Part shown: positions 36,364 through 45,345 of the stretch, in pieces
Layout of the letters: each line of letters opens with the position of its first letter
Position numbering within the stretch: the stretch's first letter is position 1
Source of the DNA: Sciscionella marina DSM 45152
GTDB taxonomy: Bacteria > Actinomycetota > Actinomycetes > Mycobacteriales > Pseudonocardiaceae
NCBI RefSeq assembly: GCF_000379465.1
Contig: NZ_KB905392.1
Location: 62,001 to 126,000, forward strand
Length of the DNA stretch: 64,000 bases
Direction of reading: 5' to 3'
Position numbers and translations under genes: made by a program
The notes under the pieces: model-generated
What the model was told of the DNA's origin: nothing
The model's database searches: none
Seen by the model: only the letters and a program-made list of their open reading frames with translations

Positions 36364-37965
36364 TTACCGGCTGGGGTGCTCCCTCGACCACACTCGTTCG
36401 GCCCCGACCCAGGTCTGTTCGACGGTGATATCGGTAAGCTCCCTGTCCGGCACGATGCGGGGATCCCGGTCGAGGAGCACGAAGTCCGCGAGCATTCCCT
36501 CCGCGATGCGGCCCTTCCGATCCTCCTCGCCGCAGGCATAGGCGGATCCCGTCGTGTAGAGCGCGATGGCTTCTTCCTTGCTGATGCGCTGATCCGCGCC
36601 GAGCAGCGTGCCATCCGCCGTTTCACGGGTGACACAGGATCGGAGGGCGAGCCGCACATCGTAGGGACCGCACGGGAAATCCGACGATCCAGCGACCGGG
36701 ATCCCTGCGTCGAGCAGCATCCGGTGGGCGAACATCCGCTCCGCGCGCGCGTTTCCGTAGTAACCGGACAGCTTCTCGCCGTGAAAGGCCACGTAACTGC
36801 CGAACGGAACGGCCACCATGCCGAGCGCGGCGATGCGGGCCGACAGGTCCGGATCGACCAGGGTGCAGTGCTCGATCCGGTGCCGCGCAAGGGGACGCGG
36901 GTGCTCGCGCTGCGCGGCCTCCACGGCATCGAGCAGCAGGCGGATGGCCCGGTCCCCGTTGGCGTGCACGCACACCGTACTGCCCGCGGCATGCACCCGG
37001 GAGACGAAGTCCCGAAGCTCTCCGGTCGGCATGGCCTGGATCCCGTGACCACAGGAATCCTGGTAGGGCTCCTCGAGCAAACAGGTGCCCCCGGCGACGG
37101 CGCCGTCCACGAATGCCTTGATCCCGCCGACCCGCAACCGGCTGTCCCCGAGCCCGGTCCGCATCCCCAGTGTGGCCATCGCGTCCACTCCGGGGTAGGC
37201 CAGCAACATGTTCACCCGGAGCGTGAGTTCCTCTCTGGCATGTGCCTCCTGCAGCAGCCGCAGGCCGCGCGGCCACACCAGCGCATCCCCGACCGAAGTG
37301 ATCCCGGCTGCGTGCATCATCTCCTGATACCGGTGCAGCCCGCGCAACCGCTCATCGATGCCGCGTTCCGGGATCGCCGGCTCCACCAGTTCGAACATCG
37401 CCCGCTCGTACACCGTGCCGGTAAGCCGCCCCTGCGCATCACGGCCGAGTTCGCCGCCCTCGGGAAGCTCGGTGTTCTCGTCCAGTCCCGCCGCGCGCAG
37501 CCCGGCGGAATTGAGCACGCCCCAGTGCATACCGATCTGGCGCAGAAACACCGGATGCTGCGGGCAGATCCGGTCCAGTTCCGCGCGGGTCACCACGGTG
37601 GCACCGGTGCTCTTGGCGTGGTCGTAGCGGCTGCCGATCACCCACTGCCCAGCGGGCGTGCGCGCGGCACGTTCGGCAAGGGCGGCGAAGAGTTCCGCCC
37701 GGGAGCCGATGAGCTCGGGCGAACAGTCCACCTCGAGCAGTTGCTCGGCCATGATGCTCGGGTGCTGATGCGCGTCGTTGAACCCGGGGAGCAGCACCGA
37801 GTTCCCGAAATCATGCACCTCGGCCTCGGGAAACCGGGCACGCAAGCCGTCCACCCCGCCGGTGGCGACGATCGTCTCGCCGAAGGTGGCGAAGGCCGTC
37901 ACCTCGCTTCCGGTCATCGTGTGCACGGTCTCGGCGGTGAAGATTCGCGCCTTGCCAGCCGTCAT
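36364..37965 (-). CDS. YtcJ-like metal-dependent amidohydrolase
   Basis: 533 residues of amidohydrolase family 3. PGFNDAHQHPSIM carries the first metal-binding histidines, then KAFVDGAVAGGT, VCVHANGDRAIRLLLD, RHRIEHCTL and the C-terminal SSDFPCGPYDVR. Cytoplasmic, no signal. Members cleave amide-type bonds of diverse substrates. It is the last gene of the permease-amidase-amidohydrolase unit, 66 bases after the amidase, with a LacI-type regulator divergent from the unit. Its substrate is unknown, but the pairing suggests sequential hydrolysis of a compound with two amide bonds. Confidence 0.85.
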   Translation of the reverse strand: MTAGKARIFTAETVHTMTGSEVTAFATFGETIVATGGVDGLRARFPEAEVHDFGNSVLLPGFNDAHQHPSIMAEQLLEVDCSPELIGSRAELFAALAERAARTPAGQWVIGSRYDHAKSTGATVVTRAELDRICPQHPVFLRQIGMHWGVLNSAGLRAAGLDENTELPEGGELGRDAQGRLTGTVYERAMFELVEPAIPERGIDERLRGLHRYQEMMHAAGITSVGDALVWPRGLRLLQEAHAREELTLRVNMLLAYPGVDAMATLGMRTGLGDSRLRVGGIKAFVDGAVAGGTCLLEEPYQDSCGHGIQAMPTGELRDFVSRVHAAGSTVCVHANGDRAIRLLLDAVEAAQREHPRPLARHRIEHCTLVDPDLSARIAALGMVAVPFGSYVAFHGEKLSGYYGNARAERMFAHRMLLDAGIPVAGSSDFPCGPYDVRLALRSCVTRETADGTLLGADQRISKEEAIALYTTGSAYACGEEDRKGRIAEGMLADFVLLDRDPRIVPDRELTDITVEQTWVGAERVWSREHPSR

Positions 37966-38031
37966 TCCGGGGTGTCCTCCAGTCTTGGCGGTACTCGGTC
38001 CTCGTAGGCCGGATGCTCAGGGTCCGGATGT

Positions 38032-39381
38032 TCAGTCCTCGAACACACGTGCCGCCTCGAGCAGCGTGCGTTCGGCGAAATGCGGTGCGACAAGCTGAAT
38101 CCCGCACGGGTGTTCGCCGTGCGAACCGCCCTGCGGCGGCACGCTCACCGCGGGATGTCCGGTGTGGTTGAACAGGGAGGTACCGCGCACCATCGCTGCC
38201 GTGGGATCGGTCGGCACGCCATCGACGGTGATGGCGGCCTGCCCGTAGTGCGGCGGGTGCACGGTCATGGTCGGCATGGCGAGCAGATCCACCCCGGCGA
38301 ACAGGGCGTCCACCTGACGACGCAATTCACCGCGGCTGTGTTGCGCCTCGAGGTACTGGTCGGCGTCTATCGCCGCTCCGGCCTCGATCGCCTCGCGCAT
38401 CGGTGCCCGGTACCGGTTCTCCCGGGCACCGAATCGGTGCCGGTGGTAAGCGGAGAGCTCACTGGACAACAGCGTCCAGTGCACCTGCTTGACCGCGTCG
38501 AGATCGGGGAACCGCAACGGGCTGATCCGGGCCCCGGACCGGCGCACACGATCGATGGTCTCGGTGAACGCGGCCCGCACCGTAGCCTCGTACCCGCTCA
38601 GATCCTCGGGGATGCCGATCCGGTAGCGCGCCGCATCGGGTGCGGAAGGAAGGAATCCCCGCGGTCGCGCCGGGAGCATGGCCTCGAGGAACAGGGCAGT
38701 GTCCTCGACCGTGCGCGCCAGGGTGCCGATGTGGTCGAGCGAGGGGGCCAGGGAGATGACCCCGTCGGTGGGCAGCAGTCCATGGGTTGGCTTGAGTCCG
38801 GTGACCGCGCAGCAGTAGGCGGGTATCCGCACGCTGCCCCCGGTGTCGGTGCCGATGGCCGCGAAACACATCCCGGCCCGCACGGCCGCCGCCGAACCAC
38901 CGCTCGACCCACCCGGGCTGAGCCGCTCATCGAGCGGGTTGCGGGCCGGGCCGACCGTGGTGAGTGCGAACTCGTCGAGTGCCGCCTTGCCGATGATGAC
39001 CGCGCCCGCGGCGCGCAGCGCGGCGACGACGGCGGCGTCCCGGCTCGCGGTATTGCCGGCCAGCACCCGCGATCCGGCCTCCAGTGGCACACCGCGTACG
39101 GCGACCAGATCCTTGACCGCGACCACGACGCCGTCCAGCGGGCCGCGCGCAGCACCGCCGGCGAGCCGTTCGGTGGCCGCCCGCGCCGCTTCGAGTGCCT
39201 GTTCCGGGGCGGCGTGACTCAACGCGCCGAGGCTCGGATTGCGTTGCTCGACCCGGTCGAGCGCAGCGTTCGTCAGTTCGAGCGGAGAGAGCTCACCGCG
39301 GTCGAAGAGTCCGCGTACGGTGCGGATCGGGGCGAGCAGCAGCTCGGCGAGGTCCCCGTTGTCGTTGGGGTGGTGGGACAT
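38032..39381 (-). CDS. Amidase (amidase signature family)
   Basis: 449 residues with the Ser-cisSer-Lys triad context: K90 in DGVVVAVKDLVAV, the GGSSGGSAAAVRAGMC loop (S159/S160) and nucleophile S183 in GTDTGGSVRIPA. Cytoplasmic. ATG at 39381 follows GGAGG. It lies 29 bases downstream of the duplicated permease and 66 upstream of the amidohydrolase, in one operon. It is not a GatA: no gatC/gatB neighbours. Substrate unknown. Confidence 0.9.
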   Translation of the reverse strand: MSHHPNDNGDLAELLLAPIRTVRGLFDRGELSPLELTNAALDRVEQRNPSLGALSHAAPEQALEAARAATERLAGGAARGPLDGVVVAVKDLVAVRGVPLEAGSRVLAGNTASRDAAVVAALRAAGAVIIGKAALDEFALTTVGPARNPLDERLSPGGSSGGSAAAVRAGMCFAAIGTDTGGSVRIPAYCCAVTGLKPTHGLLPTDGVISLAPSLDHIGTLARTVEDTALFLEAMLPARPRGFLPSAPDAARYRIGIPEDLSGYEATVRAAFTETIDRVRRSGARISPLRFPDLDAVKQVHWTLLSSELSAYHRHRFGARENRYRAPMREAIEAGAAIDADQYLEAQHSRGELRRQVDALFAGVDLLAMPTMTVHPPHYGQAAITVDGVPTDPTAAMVRGTSLFNHTGHPAVSVPPQGGSHGEHPCGIQLVAPHFAERTLLEAARVFED

Positions 39382-39410
39382 CTCGGTTCCTCCGAACGGT
39401 CGTGAATCGG

Positions 39411-40580
39411 TCACAGCGATCCGGTCAGCTCGGCGAGGCGCAGCAGACCGGTCCCGGCGAGGGTGATCACGGTCATCGAGAACACGCTTCCGATGAACTG
39501 GTGGAAATCCGCGGGCAGCCGGGCGATGACCGCGGCGGCCAGTGGTGGCCCGAGTGCTGCACCGAACACGGCGGCGAAGAGGATCACCGGCCAGCTCCCG
39601 CCATAGGCCAGCACCGCCGCAGGCGCGAGTGAGACCACCGGGACGAAAGTCGGGTACCAGCCACGAGTGCGCCACCGGTCCGCGTGCCACCACACCGCCA
39701 ACGATGCGGTGACCAGCTGGGCGGCGAGCATCTGGGGCACCAGGTTCGAGGCGTAACCGGGCAGTCCGGGGTCCAGTGCCCAGGTCAGCAACAGACCGGC
39801 GAACATGCCGAGGGTGGCCAGTTCGTTGCCGTAAAACTGGGCTTCGGTGAAATCGGCGAGCACCCGTCTCGGCAGCCAGGACGGCGACGGTGGCGGCGGT
39901 GCGGCGGCCGGAACGGGCTCGGTCACCCGCATCCACGGCAACGACCGGCAGGCGGCGAAAGCGAGCAGCGCCCCGGTCCACATACCGGTGACATTGCCGG
40001 CCACATTGGGCAGCCCGAGCGGACGGCACACGAAGTCCACCACCAGGATCGCCAGTGGGGCGGCGAACAGCGCACCGAGCCCGGCCGCAGTCAGCGCCAC
40101 GCGCCAGCCCGCACCGTAGACAAGCACGATCGCCGGGGACACCGACACGAAGGCCACGAAAGTGGGCTGCCACTGCTGAGTGCGTGTCCACCACCAGAGT
40201 GCGTGGGAGAGCAAGAGACCGGTCAGCGCGGCGAGCAGTACCCAGCCGAACAGCCCCGTCCCACAGCTGAGCGCGAACCCGCGCAGCCGGTGGCGCCGCA
40301 CGGAGAGCCGGTGCGCGAGTACCGCCATGATCAGCATTCCCACCCCGGCGGGGAACACGGCGTAGAACTGCGCCTCGGTGAGGTCGCCGAATATCTCGCC
40401 CAGCCAGGCCTGCGGAGCCAGCGGCCCCCAGTCCATGGTGCGTGCGCCGAGCACGGCCTGCAGAGCCCCGAGCCCTTCCTTGACCACCACGGCCGCCAGG
40501 CAGCAGCAGATCAGCGCGGGCAGCAGGCGCACGCGCAGGCTCGAACGACTGGTCACTACGCCCTCATCGGCCTTGTCCAT
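39411..40580 (-). CDS. Polytopic membrane protein with internal duplication (putative permease)
   Basis: 389 residues, about ten hydrophobic segments. Two halves repeat: DLTEAQFY (66-73) against DFTEAQFY (243-250), and PTFVAFVSVSPAIVLVYG (139-156) against PTFVPVVSLAPAAVLAYG (310-327), both about 175 residues apart, each followed by a further similar helix pair. A proline-rich linker (VPAAAPPPPSPSW) joins them. I do not recognise the family with certainty; it may be a small permease family. It heads the amidase operon and is divergent from the LacI regulator, so substrate import is a reasonable inference. Confidence 0.6.
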   Translation of the reverse strand: MDKADEGVVTSRSSLRVRLLPALICCCLAAVVVKEGLGALQAVLGARTMDWGPLAPQAWLGEIFGDLTEAQFYAVFPAGVGMLIMAVLAHRLSVRRHRLRGFALSCGTGLFGWVLLAALTGLLLSHALWWWTRTQQWQPTFVAFVSVSPAIVLVYGAGWRVALTAAGLGALFAAPLAILVVDFVCRPLGLPNVAGNVTGMWTGALLAFAACRSLPWMRVTEPVPAAAPPPPSPSWLPRRVLADFTEAQFYGNELATLGMFAGLLLTWALDPGLPGYASNLVPQMLAAQLVTASLAVWWHADRWRTRGWYPTFVPVVSLAPAAVLAYGGSWPVILFAAVFGAALGPPLAAAVIARLPADFHQFIGSVFSMTVITLAGTGLLRLAELTGSL

Positions 40581-40636
40581 CGCCCTCGCCTGCTCACGGT
40601 GCGCACCGGAGGCACTCCACTGTGCGCAAAGGTTTG

Positions 40637-40652
40637 GCTATAACGTTTGCGC
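40637..40652. promoter_or_regulatory. LacI-type operator candidate
   Basis: GCTATAACGTTTGCGC: an AACGTT core with GC at both ends (GC-N3-AACGTT-N3-GC), in the gap between the duplicated permease and lacI-type gene. The right half AACGTTTGCGC agrees with typical LacI/GalR operators. Likely bound by the divergent regulator. Confidence 0.5.
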
Positions 40653-40714
40653 TATTTAACGAGGATGCCGGTCCGGTGTCAACCCGCCGCCCGGTACTGT
40701 GCGAATATGGCCTG

Positions 40715-41767
40715 GTGAACGGGGAACCACCGGAGCCGGAGAGGCGCAGCAGGCCACGCCGGGCCACGCTGGCGAAGGTCGCCGAGCTCAGTGGTTTCCA
40801 CGTCTCCACGGTCTCCCGGGTGCTCAACGGCTCGACAGTCCCGAGCGTGCGTTCCGCCTCCGCTCCGGCGGCCGAGCGGATCCGCCAGATCGCCAGGGAG
40901 ATCGGCTACGTGCCCAATGCCGCGGCGAGCGGGCTGCGCAGGCAGCGGACCCGGTTGCTCGGCGTCGTCATGGCCCGCCTTGCCGATACCGTGCTGGCGA
41001 CCATCTACGAGGGAATCGAACTCGCCGCGCGGGACAACGGATTCCACTCCCTGGTGATGAACTCGTGGGACGACGAGGACACCAGGCGCGCCTGCATGGA
41101 GACCCTGCTCTCGCACAGTGTCGACGCCATGATCCTCGGGGATTCCCCCGTCGACGGCGGTTCGCTCGACCTACTGCTTGCCCGCGAAGTCCCGTTCATC
41201 CTGGTCAACCGGTTCGTCACGGGATACCCCTCGGTGACCTGTGACGACCGCCTCGGCGGTCGTCTCGCCGCGGAGCATCTGCTCGAGCTGGGGCACCGGC
41301 GGGCCGCGGTGGTCGCCGGGATGCCGTATGCGAGCAATGCCATCGAACGCACCGAAGGCTTCCTCGAGGTGTTCCGCGAAGCGGGTCATCCGGTTCCCGC
41401 CGAACGAGTCGCGCCGAGCACCTTCGATATCGCAGGCGGACGTCTCGGCGCGGAACGGTTGCTGCGCGCCGAGACTCCACCGACCGCGATCTTCACCGTC
41501 AGCGATCCCGCGGCACTCGGGGTCCTCGGCTGCCTGCGCGACCACGGAATCGCGGCGGGCAGCGGGATCTCGGTGATCGGGTTCAACGACATCCCGATGG
41601 CCGCCGAGCTCCACTCCCCACTGACCACCGTGCGCTCTCCCCTGCGCCGGATCGGTGAACAGAGCGTGCATCAGCTACTCGCTCTGATGCGCGGCGAACA
41701 GGTGCAGGACGTACGTTTTTCCCCTGAGCTGGTGGTCCGCGCGACCACAGCTCCGGCCGCGTCCTAG
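40715..41767 (+). CDS. LacI-family transcriptional regulator
   Basis: About 350 residues. HTH ATLAKVAELSGFHVSTVSRVLNG with hinge helix AASGLRRQRTRLLGVVM, then the ligand-binding domain (VPFILVNRFVTGYPSVTCDD; VIGFNDIPMAAELHSPLTTV). Start taken at GTG 40715; an upstream ATG at 40622 would add 31 residues that look non-coding. It is divergent from the permease-amidase-amidohydrolase operon, with a LacI-like operator between them. It probably represses that operon until its substrate is present. Confidence 0.88.
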   Translation: MNGEPPEPERRSRPRRATLAKVAELSGFHVSTVSRVLNGSTVPSVRSASAPAAERIRQIAREIGYVPNAAASGLRRQRTRLLGVVMARLADTVLATIYEGIELAARDNGFHSLVMNSWDDEDTRRACMETLLSHSVDAMILGDSPVDGGSLDLLLAREVPFILVNRFVTGYPSVTCDDRLGGRLAAEHLLELGHRRAAVVAGMPYASNAIERTEGFLEVFREAGHPVPAERVAPSTFDIAGGRLGAERLLRAETPPTAIFTVSDPAALGVLGCLRDHGIAAGSGISVIGFNDIPMAAELHSPLTTVRSPLRRIGEQSVHQLLALMRGEQVQDVRFSPELVVRATTAPAAS

Positions 41768-42005
41768 CCGAAACCCGACCACCGCGGGGCGCGGACCCGG
41801 CGATACCGCGGCGCCCCCGGCAACCGGTTCCGGCTGGCGTTCGAGCTGACGTGACCATGCAGGACCGGCCGGACATCCCGGCCCGTGATGATCACCGGCG
41901 CTGGGTGCGGAACCGGCAAGGAGCACAAGTGCGCCGGGGTTTCCGCAAGCCGGCCGCCGGGTTCTCCTCGTCCACGCGCCCTCTGAAGCGCCTGAACGGA
42001 CGTGC

Positions 42006-42926
42006 TCAGCGAGCTCCGGCCTGGTCGTAGAGTGTCTTGCCCATGTCCTGCTCCGGTGCGCCACTGAGGGCGGTGGTGATCGGGTCACCGGTCCCCGGAT
42101 CGATGCCCATGGTGCCCTGGCTGGTCACGGCGACAACGGTGCCGCTTCCGGTCTTGGGATCGAAATCGGTCAGCCAGGGGCCACCGCTGGATCCTCCGGC
42201 CATATCGCAGGGCGAGCTCCAGGTCCCGGTGCTGTCCGGCTCGGCCTTGACGTTGTCGCACCAGTACAGGGAATTCCCACGGGCCGTATGGGATCCCGGA
42301 TAACCGAGGATGGCCGCCTTTCCCGGTTCGGCGCGGTCGAAGGAGATCCGTTGCGGCTCGGTCCGCTCGGCGAGATGGCTGCCGTGGTCCTGATCGAAGG
42401 CGATCATCGCGATATCCGGTGAGCTGTGCTGGGTGTACGACTCGGGAAGCAGGTACACCCGCGCCGCGAAGACCCCCTGCGGGCGTTGCCCGTCCCGATA
42501 ACCGGGAACGAAAACGGCATTGGTGACCTTGATCTGGGTTCCATCCTTGGTCAGGCCGGGCCAGACGCAGTGGGCGGCGGTGGTCGCGAGATCCTTGTTG
42601 GCCCCGCCGACGGCGGTGGCGGTGCACCAGTGGTCTTCGCCGGGCACCTCGGTGAAGAACAGCCGCCCGACACCGTGCGGGATCGGGCCGGACCAGGGCC
42701 GGTTGACCGAACCGTCCGCCTCGCTCGACTTCGCACCGACCGCGCGCATCCGTTCGGGTGTCCAATGGGCGAGCGCTGCCTGACGCGCCGCCGGGTCGAA
42801 CGTGCCGGTGTGCACGGCCGGACCCGGTTTGGCGGCGCCGGCGGCGGGTGCCGCTATCGCGAAGACCGTGAGGAGCAGGGCCGGGAGTACCGCGAGGCGC
42901 AGGCCGCGGCGAGCGAAACCGTTCAC
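42006..42926 (-). CDS. Secreted trypsin-like serine protease
   Basis: About 306 residues. A signal peptide (LRLAVLPALLLTVFAIAAPAAGAA) is followed by a propeptide-like stretch and a chymotrypsin-fold domain with His in TTAAHCVW, Asp in SPDIAMIAFD and Ser in MAGGSSGGPW. Two further cysteine pairs are likely (DHWCTA, SPCDM). It most resembles the V8-like/trypsin-like peptidases of actinobacteria. The GTG start at 42926 leaves a 44-base gap to the upstream LysR gene; TTG/GTG codons just upstream are alternatives. Confidence 0.85.
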   Translation of the reverse strand: MNGFARRGLRLAVLPALLLTVFAIAAPAAGAAKPGPAVHTGTFDPAARQAALAHWTPERMRAVGAKSSEADGSVNRPWSGPIPHGVGRLFFTEVPGEDHWCTATAVGGANKDLATTAAHCVWPGLTKDGTQIKVTNAVFVPGYRDGQRPQGVFAARVYLLPESYTQHSSPDIAMIAFDQDHGSHLAERTEPQRISFDRAEPGKAAILGYPGSHTARGNSLYWCDNVKAEPDSTGTWSSPCDMAGGSSGGPWLTDFDPKTGSGTVVAVTSQGTMGIDPGTGDPITTALSGAPEQDMGKTLYDQAGAR

Positions 42927-42970
42927 CTCGACTAGACGCGCGAACCCGCGATCGGTTGCCCGGCGGGAAT

Positions 42971-43894
42971 TCACCGCGGTTGGGGCGGTGTCGAATCGAG
43001 TGCGTCCAGGAACGCGGCGGCCGCGGTCGACAGATGGCGTTTGCTGTTCCAGTAGACGTGGATCTCGCGGACCCATCGCGGTTGCGGCAACGGTTTGGTG
43101 AGCACATCACCGAACGCGGTGATACTCGCGGCCATCTCGCCGAGCAGCCCGATGCCGAGCCGGGCACGCACCAGCGCGATGACCGTCGTCGGATGCGCGA
43201 CATTGGTGATCCGAGCCGGTGCGATGCCGCTTTCGGCGAGCCGGTCGGTGAAATCGGTCCACCCTTCGGCGGGTGCTCCGGTGACGATCAGCGAGCGATC
43301 CCGCAGCGCCGTGGGGCTCGCGTCGACATCGGCGAGCGGATGATCCGCCGGGACGGCGAGGTGGATGCGTTCATCGAAGAGGTGCCGCGACACGACTTCC
43401 TTGTGCCGCTGGGGAATATCGGCGACGCGCACCGCGAGATCGATGTCGAATCCGGCGACCGCGTCCTCCAGCCAGCCCGGATCACCCTCGTGCAGCTCGA
43501 CCGAGACGCCGGTGTGGGCCGCACGAAACCGCTTGATGAGCGGGGCGAGCAGGACACCGCTGGCACCGGGGAAGCTGCCCACGATGACGTTGCCCTGCAG
43601 TGCGCCTTCGAGCGATTCCACGCTGTCCATCCCAGCCCGGACCTCGGCGAGCGCGGCCCGCGCGTGGGGTAGCAGCCGATGTCCGGCCTCGGTCAGATTG
43701 ACGCCGCGGGCGCCGCGATCGAACAGCCGCACGTGCAGCACCTCCTCGAGTGCGGCGATGTGCGCGCTGACCCTCGGCTGGGCGCGTCGGGTCGTGCGGG
43801 CGGCCGCGGTGAAGGTCCCCTGGTTGACCACGGCGAGGAACGAACTGAGCCAGGAGAGCTGGATGTCCTCCGGAATAGCCATACGGAAAACCAT
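42971..43894 (-). CDS. LysR-family transcriptional regulator
   Basis: About 307 residues. LSWLSSFLAVVNQGTFTAAARTTRRAQPRVSAHIAALEE is the HTH region; the effector domain follows (LQGNVIVGSFPGASGVLLAPL). Start at 43894 (MVFRMAIPED); 43882 is also possible. It is divergent from an MHS transporter-sulfatase pair, and a GGGAGCTCCC palindrome lies at 43955-43964 between them, so it likely controls sulfate-ester uptake and hydrolysis. The downstream protease is on the same strand but probably separate. Confidence 0.9.
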   Translation of the reverse strand: MVFRMAIPEDIQLSWLSSFLAVVNQGTFTAAARTTRRAQPRVSAHIAALEEVLHVRLFDRGARGVNLTEAGHRLLPHARAALAEVRAGMDSVESLEGALQGNVIVGSFPGASGVLLAPLIKRFRAAHTGVSVELHEGDPGWLEDAVAGFDIDLAVRVADIPQRHKEVVSRHLFDERIHLAVPADHPLADVDASPTALRDRSLIVTGAPAEGWTDFTDRLAESGIAPARITNVAHPTTVIALVRARLGIGLLGEMAASITAFGDVLTKPLPQPRWVREIHVYWNSKRHLSTAAAAFLDALDSTPPQPR

Positions 43895-44030
43895 ATAGCT
43901 CTTATCGGAACTACGTTCTGGTCGTATCGCCCATGCGGGACTTAGGGTTCCTCCGGGAGCTCCCGCCGGTCGCGCGCAGCTCCGGACGTGCTCTTCGTCG
44001 TATGCCATCCGAGTGTGCTGGGAGCTGCCG

Positions 44031-45344
44031 ATGTCGTCAGGGCAAACCGTCGTGGGCGAGCGAGCACCGGCTTCGATCAGGCGGGTCGCCGGTGCCAGCC
44101 TCGCCGGCGCGACCATGGAGTGGTACGACTTCCAGCTCTACGGCTGGTTGAGCGCGTTGGTGTTCAACAAACTGTTCTTCCCCGCGAGCGACCCGGTCGT
44201 CGGAACCCTGCTCGCGTTCGTCAGCTTCGGGGTCGGTTTTGTGGTCCGGCCGGTCGGGGCCCTGGTGTTCGGGCACATCGGAGACCGGATCGGCCGCAAG
44301 GCGACCTTGTTGGCCACCCTGCTGCTGCTCGGCCTGCCGACGGTGCTGACCGGGCTGCTTCCCACCTACGAGACGATCGGGGTCTGGGCGCCGATTCTAC
44401 TGGTGTTCTTCCGGCTGCTACAGGGTTTCGGCCTCGGCGGCGAGTTCGGCGGCGCCGCCCTGATGGTCGTCGAGCACGCACCTCAGGGCAAACGCGGCTT
44501 CTGGGGTACCTGGGCGTGCATGGGCAATCCCGCCGGGCAACTGCTCTCGATCGTGGTCGTGTTCGCCTTCGTCGCGGCACTTCCCGAACAGCAGCTGCTC
44601 ACGTGGGGCTGGCGGGTGCCGTATCTGCTCGGTGTCTTCATCCTGATCGCCGGACTGTATCTGCGATTCAAGGTGGTGGAGACGCCGGCCTTCGCGCGGA
44701 TGAAGCAGTCCGGCGGTCCGGTGCGGATGCCGGTGCCCACCCTGCTGCGCCGCTACCCGCTCACGATCCTCAAGGCGTTCGGCGCGCGGGTGGCGGATGC
44801 CGGTACCTGGGCGGTGTTCATCGTGTTCGGCATCAGCTACCTCACCACCGGGCTGCAGCTGGCGAAACCGGTGGCACTGCTCGGCGTGGCGCTCGCCCTG
44901 GTGCTGCAGATGATCACGGTGCCGATCGCGGGCCGGTTCTCGGATCGCTACGGCCGGAAACCGGTGATCATGCTCGGCGCGGTGCTCGTCGGCCTCGCGG
45001 TGTTCCCCAGTTTTCTGCTGATGAACACGGCGAATCCGGTGCTGGTGTGCCTCGCGTTCCTGCTCGGTTTCCCGGTCGGGGTCGGCATGGTGTTCGCCCC
45101 GTCCGGCGCGATGCTTCCCGAACTATTCGACGCACGGGTGCGGTTCACCGGAACTTCGGTGGTGTTCCAGCTTTCTTCGCTCGCGGCCGGTTTCGTGCCG
45201 GCCATCGCGGCCTCACTGCTGTTGCTCGGCGGCGGAGAGCCCTGGCTGGTGTGCGGTTTCGTGGTCGTGCTCGCCGTGATCACCGGAGCCTGCACCCATT
45301 TCCTGCCGGAGACCTACCGGCGTGATCTGAATGAGGAGTACTGA
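44031..45344 (+). CDS. MFS transporter, metabolite:H+ symporter (MHS) family
   Basis: 437 residues, twelve predicted membrane helices. MEWYDFQLYGWLSALVFNKLFF is the MHS helix-1 signature; the loop 2-3 motif is GALVFGHIGDRIGRKA and the second copy GRFSDRYGRKP. Start at 44031 after GGGAGC. Its end adjoins the sulfatase, with the sulfatase Shine-Dalgarno inside this gene. It likely imports the organic sulfate ester or exports its product. Confidence 0.9.
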   Translation: MSSGQTVVGERAPASIRRVAGASLAGATMEWYDFQLYGWLSALVFNKLFFPASDPVVGTLLAFVSFGVGFVVRPVGALVFGHIGDRIGRKATLLATLLLLGLPTVLTGLLPTYETIGVWAPILLVFFRLLQGFGLGGEFGGAALMVVEHAPQGKRGFWGTWACMGNPAGQLLSIVVVFAFVAALPEQQLLTWGWRVPYLLGVFILIAGLYLRFKVVETPAFARMKQSGGPVRMPVPTLLRRYPLTILKAFGARVADAGTWAVFIVFGISYLTTGLQLAKPVALLGVALALVLQMITVPIAGRFSDRYGRKPVIMLGAVLVGLAVFPSFLLMNTANPVLVCLAFLLGFPVGVGMVFAPSGAMLPELFDARVRFTGTSVVFQLSSLAAGFVPAIAASLLLLGGGEPWLVCGFVVVLAVITGACTHFLPETYRRDLNEEY

Positions 45345-45345
45345 C

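Noticed and set aside
41768-42005. Possible terminator between the LacI-type and protease genes
   Set aside because: GC-rich partial inverted repeats exist but no good stem with a T-run on either strand, so I do not call one.
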